Source: Panagrolaimus kolymaensis
Taxonomy: Eukaryota; Nematoda; Chromadorea; Rhabditida; Panagrolaimidae
Reading direction: 5' to 3'
DNA length: 64,000 nt
Assembly: GCA_028622995.1 (NCBI GenBank)
Contig: JAJQJQ010000013.1
Coordinates: 4,216,001 to 4,280,000 of the forward strand
Shown here: piece by piece, positions 11,883 to 23,344 of the stretch
Layout of the letters: each line of letters begins with the position of its first letter
Numbering within the stretch: the first letter of the stretch is position 1
Translations under genes and position numbers: made by a program
The notes under the pieces: model-generated
Databases searched by the model: none
What the model was told of the DNA's origin: nothing
What the model saw: only the letters and a program-made list of their open reading frames with translations

Positions 11883-12416
11883 CTAGGTGGATTTTTGTTT
11901 GATAAATTTCATAACCATGCCAACAGCAATTTCCAAAGAATCAGGATAAGAATCATCTCGTTCACATCCCCTATATTCAGGTAATAGGCCGTCTAAAAAG
12001 TGAATAATTGCAATCTCTTCTCGATATTCGTCTTCTTTAATAAATCCATAAACTTTTTCAACAAATTCGCGAACAAAGACACTCCACATAATAACCGATT
12101 CATCTGGATTTTGTTTTCGGCTTAATAAAATTTGAGCATTTTGACGGAAAAGGTGTTTATTGAAAGTGTATGCTTGTCGCAAATATCCTATCATTTCACC
12201 ATAAGTAATTCTGATATTCTTTGCAACCGCTGTTTGATAAGTAATTAATGCATCTTTAGTGAGACACCCAAACATTTCAGTAAGACGTTTTTGACTATCG
12301 TAATTATAGGCATTGCAATAACACGTATATTCGTTAAAAAATATTTCAAAACTACGGCTATCAGATTTTCCTTCAAATGGAGCAATGGTAAAATTGAAAC
12401 CTTTTGAAGATTGCAT
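11883..12416 (-). CDS. Retrotransposon Gag-like protein, lone ORF
   Basis: A single uninterrupted 177-codon frame. It opens with an F-x-G pattern (APFEGKSDSRSFEIFFNEY). Then come YDSQKRLTEMFGCLTKDAL, a long region rich in Tyr/Phe and charged residues, and a C-terminal segment (IAIIHFLDGLLPEYRGC). This is the layout of the capsid-like domain of Ty3/gypsy-type Gag (retrotransposon gag / UBN2-like families). There is no Cys-His zinc knuckle and no protease, reverse transcriptase or integrase frame nearby, and no LTRs are visible. It is either an orphan fragment or a co-opted gag-derived gene. The intact frame in AT-rich DNA slightly favours retention. Confidence 0.65.
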   Translation of the reverse strand: MQSSKGFNFTIAPFEGKSDSRSFEIFFNEYTCYCNAYNYDSQKRLTEMFGCLTKDALITYQTAVAKNIRITYGEMIGYLRQAYTFNKHLFRQNAQILLSRKQNPDESVIMWSVFVREFVEKVYGFIKEDEYREEIAIIHFLDGLLPEYRGCERDDSYPDSLEIAVGMVMKFIKQKST

Positions 12417-13475
12417 TCTAAAAACATTTATTTCAAGGTTAATTTAATAATTAAAGTTTAAAATCACGGAAATAGGAAAAGTTTTTTAAATATTGTATTA
12501 CATCTTTTTTTTTACCAAGCTTACTTTATTTACTAACTATATTTATTTAGAAAACTTATACTAACTGATTTGTGAAAAGATTTAGATTTTAAAAAAATGG
12601 AAGAAGAAAAAAATATTATATAAACTAAACAAAAAAGAAAAGATAAAAAATGATTTCGAGATATCTGGAAATACATATTTTTCTATAAATAACCTTTGGC
12701 ATTAATATTTGTAGAATTAATCTCTTCTTCTTTTTTTCCTTCGTCAATAATAATAAATATTTGCAAGGTCAAATCATAAAATAAAAAACAACAACAATCA
12801 AAAACTTTATAATATTGTATTTTCATAGTCTCATCCATCCATTTAATAATTTTTATCTTTTGCCATTCACGTGTATTACAACTCTTACATATGGATATTT
12901 AAATTTATCTTTCTTTTATGCTCCTTTATCTCATCGTTTACTTAGCTTTCTTGTTTTCCATCTATATTTTTTTTGTTGATTTTTTCGTGCGTATTTATCT
13001 CTAAAAAATTTCATTAATAAAACCTATGAGGAAATTCAAAAATTAATTCTTTTTTTAAAGTACATAAAATTTAACCAAGTATAAAGCAAACAAAGAACGA
13101 GAGCCTTAATTACTAAAAAAAAAAAGGTTTTTTCTTGTGACATAATTGCCCTTTTTTAAATGGACAAAACAAATGCTCTCTAAAGTCTTATTATTAACGG
13201 GATATTAATTTAAAAAAAGAACAAAATTATAAAAAAATAAAAAAGACGAGACTTGTTACTCGCTTTAAAACATCAAAGACAAAAAATAATTAACGCTAAA
13301 ACAATTAAAACTAACTTTTTTATAACTACAATTCTCCTTTCTATTAACTCTTTAGAAAATTATTAATTATTTCGAGAAATAATTAAAGAAAAAAAAGGCA
13401 TAAATCATTCTCGTCATTAAGTAACAGACGAAAAAAGTAATTTTCTCCATTTTAAAGTTTTTTGCTTTGAAAATT
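12417..13475. other. Intergenic, upstream of receptor 4
   Basis: No gene is seen. Positions about 13060-13450 match the flanks of the relic at 5616 and of the minus-strand receptor at 22105-23344 (AAGTATAAAG, TTGTGACATAAT, CTCTAAAGTCTTATTA, TTTCGAGAAATAATTAA in order). Confidence 0.5.
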
Positions 13476-14737
13476 ATGACGCTCTTATTGAAACTCATTC
13501 AATATAATGATATCGCTGCAACTTCGATAGCAATTTTCGGCAATTTACTTTTATTATTTCTTGTAATATCTGTGAAAAAAGTTGCAATAAAGAATATTAG
13601 TGTCACTTTGGTTCCAAATTCTTTGTTTGATTTGATGACTGCTTTTATAACTTTATTAACACAACCGGTAAGTGTGCGCTTTTCAAGTCCCTAAGGAGAC
13701 AACCTAAATTTAAAAAAAATAATTTTTTTCCAGCAATTTCTTGTAATCGAAAAATATGTGTATATCGTTAATGGAAGTCCTTTACACCATTTTGGGTTTA
13801 CTGTAGGAAATATTTTAATGTGGTTTTATGGAGCATTTGTGGTTACTACACTGAGCGCAGTTTGTATTCCATTTTGTATTAGATATTTAATTATTTGTAG
13901 GCACGTTAAACAAATTTTGAAATTATGAATAATTTTATTTTTTGTTTTGTTGTTATTTTAGAAATATTAAGATTAAGGCTAAGCAAATTATTTTCCTTTA
14001 TTGTTGCTTGTTTTTACTTTTTATATTTGTTTTGGTATTGATTATAAGATGTTATCCTATAAAAGACTATGATAGCAGCGCTTTAATGAATGATTTTTGG
14101 CTTGATGAATTTCCAAATGGACCAGTATTTATTTCTGTTAACATAGTAAGTCAAAAATAATAATGGTTTTTCAAAACTAAATATTTTAAATCTCAAAAAT
14201 TTTTTTTTAGAAAGATCCATCATTCTTACATATGTGTGCAGCTATGTGTTTAACTGTATCATTTAGCTATGGATTAGTTGTTTTCTTCAGTTTTAAAATG
14301 CTTAAAAAATTGCAAACCCATAATTTTACTAGCTTGAAAACAAAAATTTTGAGTAAACAACTCAATAAAGCTTTGAGACTTCAAATAAGTTTTTAAACTA
14401 ACCTAAAAAAACTTTATTTATGTAGTTTATAATTTTTTAGGCGTTATGTCCGCTAATTATTGGAAATATTCCTTTTATGTGTATAGTTTTTGTTCTTATT
14501 TTTAATGTTGAAGACATCAGAATTCCATTATGTTTATCGTTTCCTCTTGGTTGGATTCCTGTTGTTAATCCTATAGCTGCTATTTTTATAATTACTCCAT
14601 ATAGGCAAAGAGTAAAAGAAATTATAGGATTTAAGAAAAAAATTCAATCCAATGTAATCCATGGGACAATAATTTCTACGCTCAATGATTCTAAAACCAA
14701 AAATGTTGCAATTCCTTCTTTTTTTACCGTTAATTAA
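13476..14737 (+). CDS. Serpentine 7TM chemoreceptor 4, with aberrant splice donors
   Basis: Exons by homology are 13476-13667, 13734-13900, 13962-14145, 14211-14384 and 14441-14737 (192/167/184/174/297 nt), giving about 337 aa if all joins work. TM1 has IAIFGNLLLLFLVISVKK. Exon 3 has DFWLDEFPNGP. Exon 5 has NPIAAIFIITPYRQRVKE. Two donors are unusual. Intron 2 starts with GC (TGTAG|GCACGT). Intron 4 starts with AT (TCAA|ATAAGT) where every paralogue has CAA|GTAAG. If intron 4 is not removed, translation stops four codons later, before the last exon. The copy is therefore either a recent pseudogene or depends on non-canonical splicing. The coding frame is otherwise open. Confidence 0.75.
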
Positions 14738-15767
14738 ATACATTTAAATAAAATTTCGATAAATGTCCTAAATTTTAACGATGAAAATTTATGTCTTAAT
14801 TTTTTGTTGATAGTATTACACATGGAATAAAAATATCTTAGTAGATAAGTTCCAAAAATAGCTTCTATACTGAAAGCCAAATCACTTCTGAAATTAGAAT
14901 GTAAACTATTACAGCAATTTTAGCTTTCCCAAATTGTCGGATTAAAAAAATTAAATTGTTTCTTGTTTCGAAATTAATTTTTTGGAAGTAAATTAAAAAT
15001 TAAATCTTTGCTCAATAAATTTTATCCATTTACATAGATTAATAATTGTTGCAAAAAGAAATAATCAAGGTGAGCAAATAACATAAAAAGTAGAGCCAAA
15101 AAAATCATTGAAACTATGAGGAAAAACGTGTCAAAAATACAGTAAACACCGGAACATAATTTTATGCAAAAAACATGCATCTGAGTTCACATTTAATTTT
15201 TTTTCAATTTATAATATGCATGCGCTTCTTTTTTATTTTACAACAATCAAAAATGTGACTTCCCTATTAAGTATTTGTTCAGTTTTTTTGGTTGCGAATT
15301 GAATACAATTTTTTAAATATTTTATTTCCATAAATTTTCCTGATTCTTTTGTTTCAAAGCAAAATAATTTTTGTTGTAACCTTTGTCTTTCTTTCTTTTC
15401 TCTCTGTCGTTGAATATTTATTTGATTATTTGATTCTTTTTGTTCTTGTTGTTGTAAGTCTTTTTTTTGTGGATGGATAGACGACAAGTGTGGGGGCAGA
15501 CTTAATAAAAAAAAATTTATTATGTGGATTATTGTGTTTTGGAATTAAATTACAATAAAACATGGATGTTCTTATTTTTCGCTACAAAAAAAATCACTCA
15601 CGCAAAAGCTGTTTAAATCTTATAAGTACACGTAATAAAGCCATTCGTTGATCAAATATGAATGAAACCTAATGCAAATGTTAAAGGTTTTTATTAGTAT
15701 ATAAAGGATTCAATGTGTTCAGAAAAAGTCATAAATTTTTTTGCAGCAAAGTTGAGTGGCAGCAAAT
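14738..15767. other. Intergenic; one doubtful short minus frame
   Basis: A minus-strand frame at 15487-15233 (84 codons, Gln/Lys/Arg-rich start, then KFMEIKYLKNCIQFATKKT) could be an exon of an unrecognised gene, but no splice partners were found. The rest shows no gene. Confidence 0.4.
15698..15705 (+). promoter_or_regulatory. TATA box of the protease gene
   Basis: TATATAAA followed by GG lies 63 bases upstream of the ATG at 15768. A T-rich AG acceptor-like site (TTTTTTTGCAG) lies between them and could be a leader splice site. Confidence 0.5.
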
Positions 15768-18700
15768 ATGGGTTCTTGGTGGTTTTACAATTATAGTTGT
15801 TGTTTGATTTTAACAACTGCGATCCTTTTGTCGACAAGCGGAGGAGGAGTTTTTGGTGATGAAACCCTTGAAATTATTGATGATGATATGACGGGCTTTA
15901 ATGAATTGGTGGATAAATTAAATTTAAAATTTACTAGCGCCAAAGATTTTATTAATCGTCTCAATAATTATCATGAAAGTCTCAATAAAGTTCAAGGCTT
16001 TCAACAAAAATATCCTGGAGCTACTTTTGCACTAAATAAATTTGCTTTATGGACTAAAGATGAATTACGACATGTAAGCTTTATTTGTAAAAGTCAAAAT
16101 ATGTAATTTTAAAAACATATTTAGTTTCTCAATTATACCTTGAAACCCCAAAACTCTGAAGATCATTTAAGAAGCAAACGAAGTGCCATTGATTTCACTT
16201 GGGAAGATACGGTTCCAGCAAGCTTTGATTTTCGTGATTATAATAAAGTCACTCCCATCAAGGATCAAGGTCAATGTGGTGCATGTTGGGCTTTTACTGC
16301 GATAGCCACAGTGGAATCTCAATATCTTCTTCATTTTAATCAAACCCTAGATTTATCTGAACAGAAATTAGTTTCATGTGATACTAGTTGGAATATGGGT
16401 TGCGGAGGTGGAAATCCAGGTGTATCATATCAATATATTGAATCCACCGGTGTTCCACTTGAAACATGTTTGCCTTATGAAGAAACGGATCAAAATGCAG
16501 TTGATTGTCAATCATGCACTTCACCCATATATCATGTAGATGGATATCGATATTTTGGAACCGATGAAACTCAATTTCCCACATATCTTTATAATTGGGG
16601 TCCAGCAGCTATGGCTTTTTATGTTCCTGAAGCGTTTATGTATTATCAAAGTGGAATCTTAGATGCTCCTTCAACCGATTGTAATGCAACTAATAATGTG
16701 GGTGGACATGCTGTGACAATCATTGGATATACAGCTGATTATTGGATTATTAAAAATAGTTGGGGTCCATATTGGGGTGAAAATGGTTTCGTTCGAATTA
16801 AACGTGGCGTTAATTTTTGCAGTATGACTATGGATGTTTCAGCTCCATATATCAATACTCCAACCACAGTTAATCCTGCAGCAACAACCACTCCTCTACC
16901 AACAACAAAAGCAACAACTCCATTAATTACTACCACCGGGCCAGTGCAACCTATAAATTGTGCAGGTGCAATAGATTTAGTTTTTGTTATTGATGGATCT
17001 GATACAATGACAGCAACTCGATTTGCTACAATCAAATCTCAATTAGCTTCTGCTATTACACAAGCTGGAATTGTTTGGGGTGATAATGTAAGTATATTAA
17101 ACTAGCAAAAATTTTTAGTTAATAAACTAACTTTTAGAATGCTCATGTTGGTATTGTAATTTCCACAGGATTAATGGTAAATGGAGCAACAACTCCATAT
17201 CGCCAAGTTGATTTAAGCGGTTGTGAATTTTATGCAAATACCTGCACTCCCACTGTAAATTCCACAGCTACTCTTATCTCAAATATTAACAATATGCAAT
17301 TCCATGGTGGCAAAAATAATATCGCCTTAAGCATGAGTGAAACACTTACAGGAGAATACGATGGCTTACCCGATTCTTGGTATGTTTTTGGCAGCCCATT
17401 TTGGGGTTCAGCTGGAGATCGCCCAAATGTACCAAATGTTATGATTGTTATCAGTGGAAATGATGCTAGTGATGTAGCATCTGCTAGAAGCTCATTATCA
17501 TCACAAAATGTTCAAATAGTTTCCATTGGATTTTCTGATTTGCCTTCAAGTCAATTACAAGCAATTTCTGGCAATCCTTCATTATCATTTACAACAACTG
17601 GCTCAGATTTGGCTTCCATAATCACAAATGTTTGTTCATTAACTCCTTCACCAACACCTTCACAACCAGCAACTACGACCCTCAATCCAACAACAACTCC
17701 ACCAACTACAACCAAAGCTACAACTACTATGCTACCAACGACCACTAAAGCTGCCACGACTACTTTTAATCCAATTATTACAACAACTATAAATCCATCA
17801 ACTACACCTTCTGGACCTGTAAATTGTGCAGGTGCAATAGATTTAGTTTTTGTTGTTGATGGATCGGATACTATGACTGCAACTCGATTTGCTACGATTA
17901 AATCTCAATTAGCTTCCGCTATAACTCAATCAGGTTTTGTTTGGGGTGATAATGTAAGTAACTTATTTGCTTCGTAAAAAACAATAAATAATATAAATTT
18001 TAGAACGCCCATATCGGTATCGTTATTTCCACCGGATTAATGGTGAATGGCCCAACAACACCCTATCGTCACCTTGATTTAAGTGGATGTCAATATTATG
18101 CTGACAGTTGCACACCTTCTGTAACTTCAACAGCTACTTTAATTGATGCAATCAATAACATGCAATATTCCGGTGGTAAAAATAATATCGCATTGAGTAT
18201 GAATGAAACAATGACGGGTGAATATGAAGGTTTACCCGATTCATGGTATGTTTTTGGTAGCCCAATTTGGGGTTCAGCTGGAGATCGCCCAAATGCTCCA
18301 AATGTTATGATCGTTATCAGTGGTGTAGATTCAAGCCCTGTTGCTCCCGTTACAAATGCATTATTAACAAGAGGAGTGCAAATCTTTTCCATTGGCTTTT
18401 CTGATTTGTCAACCGCTCAACTTCAAGCAATTTCTGGAAACCCTTCGAAATCTTTTTCAACAACCGGGTCAGATTTGGCTTCCATTATCAATGATATTTG
18501 TATTAGCATGGATGCCCCCGTTTCAACAATAGCCCCAGAAAATCCAAGCAGCTCTCTTCCCTGCATTCAAGGAGGTACATGGTCGGAATGGAGTGCAGCC
18601 ACATGCAATGATACTTGTGGATTATGTGGAGTTCAAGTTCAAACTCGAACATGCCTTTCCGCAGCTCAAGGATGTCCATGCACAGGTGATACAATTGAAT

Positions 18701-18810
18701 ATGGAGCTCGATGTGGTGATGCCATTTGCTCTTTTCCTAAAGCAGCTTGCTGCAGTAAATATGGTAAACGTGCAGCTGTTGGTGGAACAATCAAATGTAT
18801 ACCTCTTTAA
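15768..18810 (+). CDS. Secreted papain-type protease fused to two VWA domains and TSP1
   Basis: Four exons (15768-16073, 16125-17087, 17138-17953, 18004-18810), all joined in phase 0, give 963 aa. The order of domains is as follows. A signal peptide covers residues ~1-34. An I29-like propeptide ends near the furin-type site RSKR (118-121). A peptidase C1A domain has oxyanion Gln150, catalytic Cys156 (QGQCGACWAF), His297 (GGHAVTIIGY) and Asn313 (IIKNSWGPYWG). A Thr/Pro-rich linker precedes VWA1 (~384-589, MIDAS-like VIDGSDT). A second Thr-rich linker precedes VWA2 (~652-860, VVDGSDT). A Cys-rich thrombospondin type-1 domain (~882-940, WSEWSAATCNDTC) closes the protein. All catalytic residues are present, so an active extracellular cysteine protease is expected, probably gut- or secretion-associated. 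The two VWA domains are nearly identical and are interrupted at the same residue (WGDN|NAH), so one arose by internal duplication. Confidence 0.93.
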
Positions 18811-19425
18811 AAACATAAATATAAAAAGTACTATCAATTTTGTTGTAATTTAAAATAAATAAATATATCAATTTGCAATTGATTTATGTAAGCCACAAAT
18901 TAAATAATTAAAAAATAACTTTTTTATTTAGGAAAAAATATGCTTGCTAAAAATTTTATTAAATAAAAAGGAAACACCAGATATTCTATTCTCATGGATT
19001 ATATTTAAAAAATATCGATTTAAAGCTTTCAGTGAAACTGAAGATGAACTAAAATAAATTGATTGCTTTGTTCTTAATCCAGAAACAGTAAAGGTGAAAT
19101 TAGAAAAGCGAGAAAAATAAATAAGTAAATTTCAGTCATTTTTGTATTTAAAAAAATAAATATGTGTTTTTGCTTTTTTTTTCAAAAGGAAAAATCTTTA
19201 TAATAAACTGTTTCTAAATTTACGTTCAGTCTTATCACGTCAGTATAAAGTTTAAGCTATAGCAAGTTTAAATGTATCAAAAAATATCAGTAAAGTTTAA
19301 ACAAAAATAATGGCAAAAAAAGAAAATATTAAAATGATTCAAAACATTTTATTTAAATATTTAAAAGTTTGTAAACAATAAAAAAGGGAAAAAACAAGGT
19401 TTGTAACAAAAACAAAGAAACAAGA
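18811..19425. other. Intergenic
   Basis: 3' flank of the protease gene, A/T-rich with several AATAAA-type signals (for example near 18855). No gene is seen. Confidence 0.6.
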
Positions 19426-19715
19426 TTAACCACGATTTTGATTCTTTGAATACTTTTCTTTCATTAATTTTTCAGTTTCTTTATCATCATGCTTTATAAC
19501 AATTTGAAGAAGCTCTTCCAAATTTGCGGTGGATAACATTTGAACAAAAGGTAGACGAGTAAATTCCTAAAAAGAAAAGTTGAGATTATGAGACTAAAAA
19601 CTCATGCAAAACATACCATGAAGCTTTGGCTCATATATTTTCGAGCAATTTCAAAAAGTTCAATTTCACATTTGGTTGTATCTTGAACGAAATCAGTTTG
19701 AAAGAATTCAATCAT
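19426..19715 (-). CDS. Small BTB/BACK-like protein or fragment
   Basis: Two exons (19715-19617 and 19566-19426) join in phase 0 to give 79 aa. The sequence has the look of the C-terminal helices of a BTB domain running into BACK: CEIELFEIARKYMSQSF, then LSTANLEELLQIVIKHDD. Length is far below a full BTB protein (BTB alone is about 100 residues), and the strands that begin the fold are missing. It may be a truncated duplicate, or upstream exons may have been missed. An in-frame stop lies just before the ATG used. Confidence 0.5.
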
Positions 19716-20284
19716 TTTTTACATAAAATTGTTTTTTGTGGTTTTAGTTTCGCATTCAGTGACTTCTTTTTCATTTACTTTTTTTCTATTTGTGTGTGTG
19801 TTTGTGCAGGTGCAAATTATAGACGACTGTTTGGTGATTAGAAAGGATAATTTGCATTTTGCCATTTTTCTTAAAGTTTACAACATTGTTATTATTTTTA
19901 TTTATATCTCAACAAGTTATGTGGGCAGTGGCGTTAAAAAAATCGATTCTCTTTATTGAAAATAGAATAATTTATTGCTAAAAATTCAAATTATTCTTAT
20001 TTTTATCTCAAATTACAATTCAATGATTTTTTTCTTTCTATTGTTTTTTTTTAAATTTTGGATTTAAAAGAATTGGTGAAAAGTTAATAAAAGAAAGAAA
20101 AAGACTGAAATTTGATATCATTGGTTTCTTCTTTGCCACACCACAATACAAAAAAGGTCGAAAGTCATCCAAAAATAAAAATATAATTATAAACAAAAAA
20201 AAATCATATAAACTAATGAATAAATAAAAAAATGGAAGCCATTTTCGACCATAAAAAAACCTTTAAACAAAGCAAAAAGCAAAA
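19716..20284. other. Intergenic between divergent genes
   Basis: Shared upstream region of the BTB-like fragment (-) and the lectin (+). It contains a short GT run near 19791-19805. No gene is seen. Confidence 0.5.
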
Positions 20285-21076
20285 ATGAAAGCGGTTGTCG
20301 TCGTTGCAATAATTTGCTGTTGTTTTTTATTCATCGCTGTTGATTGTTATTATGATTCGGCTAATCGACCCAGATGTTGGACATGTCAACCTTCGGATTG
20401 TATCAAAGATGAAAATTCACTTGTGAGTATTTTTTAAATATTTTTTCTGAAAACTCTCTCTTTTTTAATTGTAACTTTTAATTGCGCCTTTTTGTTATTT
20501 GATTATATTCTGTTGATCAAATTCATCTAATTTTTATTTTATTTTAATGACAAAAAACAATTGAAATCATTTACTTTTAAAAATTTCTAGGAATGGGTTC
20601 CATTTGGTGATTACCTTTATGCTTTGCTTAAAGAACAAGGTTGGCAACAGGATGCTGAAAAGCGATGCATTGAACTTGGCGGTCATTTAGCTTCCATTCA
20701 CAGTAAAGAAGAAAATGATTTCGTTCATAATCTTCGTGGAAGTAAGTTTTTTTTCTCTAACATCACCGCCAAATTCATATTTTTTTTTAAATATCACAAA
20801 TATTTTTCAGATCATTCAGCTTGGATTGGTCGCAATAAAGTTGCTAATCCCGGAGTTAATGGAACCTTCGAATGGACGGATGGCACAAATGCAACTGATT
20901 TTGCTGTTCCATGGGATAAACGACAACCAAATGAAAAATGGACTGATTGCATTTTTATGGCCAATCGTCCAGATAATTCTGGAGAATGGAGTGATTATTT
21001 CTGTGATCAAAATATTCCACCTTATTATACTCCCAATCCACCATTTGCTGTATGCAAAAAATCCAAATTTGCTTAA
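20285..21076 (+). CDS. Secreted C-type lectin-like protein
   Basis: Three exons (20285-20422, 20591-20741, 20811-21076; phases 0 and 1) give 184 aa. A signal peptide (MKAVVVVAIICCCFLFIAVD) is followed by a short Cys-rich segment (CWTCQPSDC) and one C-type lectin-like domain. Hallmarks are GHLASIHSKEEND, the WIG-type core (HSAWIGRNK), GTFEWTDGT, and the pair WTDC plus EWSDYFCD before a final PFAVCKK. The Ca2+-binding EPN/QPD and WND motifs are not canonical: QPNEKW is present and WND is replaced by EWSD. Sugar binding is therefore uncertain. Large secreted CTLD families in nematodes are associated with innate defence. Confidence 0.85.
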
Positions 21077-22104
21077 GAAAAGAAATAAATTTCTGGATTT
21101 TTTGAGATGAATAAACAAAAAAATAATTTTTAAAAGTTTATTAAAAGTAATATTTTTATTTGAAATTTAATTTAATAAAAAAATAAATGTAAGCTTGAGT
21201 GGGAAATTTGTTTTAAAAAATTAGCGATCAAGCAAATTTATAAAAACTGTTTTTCGCATACCGCTGCCCAAAATGTGGAAAGACGCAAACGAAATAAAAA
21301 AGAAACACTCGAGTTTGCAAAGAAAGGTATTTTAATTCGAAGTCACACTCATCTTTGAGCAATCACTTGTTGGGTGAAAACTTTGAAACGTTATTACCAA
21401 GGGTTTCTGGAATATAAAACTTCAATATGGAAATCATGTAATTGAGCATTTGATTCACCGAAAATTTGGGTATTTAATAAATTGAAAGTTTTAAATTTTG
21501 ATATTAAAATAAAGAACATGAATTCATAAATTTACCATCGACGCGACGCTGAAAAATCTGGTGGTAAAGCGAGAGAAATTCAAAAATCTTTTTCCCCCTT
21601 CGTATTTTTGCTATGTTTTTTATATAAACTTTTCCAAATAAAAGCGTAATTTTGAATGAAAGAAAAAAAAATCGAGGCAAACAAAATAGCAGATGCAGCA
21701 GCGCTTGTGATGACTACTAAATTTGTAAAATTTTAAAGCAAGAATTATTTTTTTATGGTTGAAATTTTTTTCTTTCGGTGTTATTTGTTTTCTATTAATT
21801 AAAGTTGCAGAGGCAATAATGGTTTTTTCTGTTTTTTTTTAAATTTTTTATAATTTTCTGTTTAATTTTATTTTAATAAAAAATATTCAAAGCTTTCTTT
21901 CCCTTTTTTAAACAAGAAAGTTATTTGCAAAAACCACAATTGAAAAGTAAAAAAAACAGCAATAACAAAAAAGATTTGCTAAATTATAAAAAAGTTTTTT
22001 ATTTGAGCCCTCTGATTGTGATTTTTTTACCTACTTTAATAATAAAAATTAAAATTTTGGGGGGAAAAGATGGCGGTGCCGGAAATAGAATCTTTTTTAA
22101 AAAT
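21077..22104. other. Intergenic
   Basis: Convergent 3' ends of the lectin and of receptor 5. A/T-rich; no supported gene. The 70-codon frame at 21925 is lysine-rich noise. Confidence 0.6.
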
Positions 22105-23344
22105 TTATTGAACATTAAGAAAGGAATTAGTTGGTAAAGTGTTTGTTTTGGAGTCATGTAGCGTAGAGATAGCAACTCCAGGAAATGCACTGACTTGAGG
22201 GGATGGAGTTTTTATTTTAAATCCTATTATTTCTTTTATTCTTTCTCGATATGGAGTAATTATAAAAATTGCAGCTATGGGATTCACCACAGAAATCCAA
22301 CCAAGAAAAAATGATAAACATAATGGAATTCTGATATTTTCAACATTAAAAATAAGAACGCAAGTTATACAAATAAATGGAATATTTCCAATTATCAAAG
22401 GGCATATTGCCTAAAATTTAAAACATGTTAAGGTTATTAGAAAAAATCTTACTTGAATTGACAAAGCTTTATTGAGTTGTTTACTCAATACTTTTGTTTT
22501 TAAGCTTGTAAAAGTATGGGTTCGCAATTTTTTAATAATTTTATAGCTAAAGAAAACAACTAATCCATAGCTAAATGACATGCTCAAGCACATAGCTGCA
22601 CACATATGCAAAAATGTTGGATTTTCCTAAAAAAAGTTTTAGAATTTATAATAAATAAGCTAAAAATATCCTAATTACTATGTTAACTGAAACAAATACA
22701 GGTCCTTCAGGAAATTCATCAAGCCAAAAATTATTCATTAAAGCGCTGTTATCGTAATCCTTTATAGGATAGCATCGTATAATCAAAATCAAAACAAATA
22801 TAAAAAGCAAAAGCAAGCAACAATAAAGAAAAATAATTTGTCTAGCTTTAATCTTGATATCCCTGAAATAAAATTTTTCTAAATAATTTCAAATTTTGTT
22901 TAACTTGCCTGCAAATAATTAAATATCGAATACAAAATGGAATACAAATTGCATTGATAGCTGTAACCAAAAAAGCCCCATAAATCCATATAAAAATGGT
23001 TCCAATAGTAAAACCAAATTGATATATGGGATTCCCAATAACAGCATACACATTACCATCAATTACAAAAATTTGCTGAAAATATATTTATTTTTTTTAA
23101 TTTTTGGGTTCTTTTCCTACACCAAATGGACTCTAAAAAATAGATAACTTACAAGTTGAATTAATAATGTTGTAAAAGCAGCCATCAAATCAATCAAAGA
23201 ATTGGGAACCAAAGTGACACTAATATTCTTTAATGCAACTTTTTTCACAGATATTACAAGAAATAATAACAAAATATTTCCAAAAATCGCTATCGAAGCT
23301 GCAACAATGTCATTATATTGAAGAAGTTTTAATAACAACGTCAT
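22105..23344 (-). CDS. Serpentine 7TM chemoreceptor 5 with a GC-AG intron
   Basis: Exons in minus order are 23344-23153, 23075-22909, 22862-22679, 22626-22453 and 22410-22105 (192/167/184/174/306 nt), giving about 340 aa. TM1 has IAIFGNILLLFLVISVKK. Exon 3 has NNFWLDEFPEGP. Exon 5 has NPIAAIFIITPYRERIKE. Intron 2 starts AG|GCAAGT, the strong consensus of functional GC-AG introns. The same intron in receptor 4 also starts with GC, so the GT-to-GC change predates their split or was shared. The inverted orientation relative to receptors 1-4 shows that the cluster has been rearranged. Confidence 0.85.
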
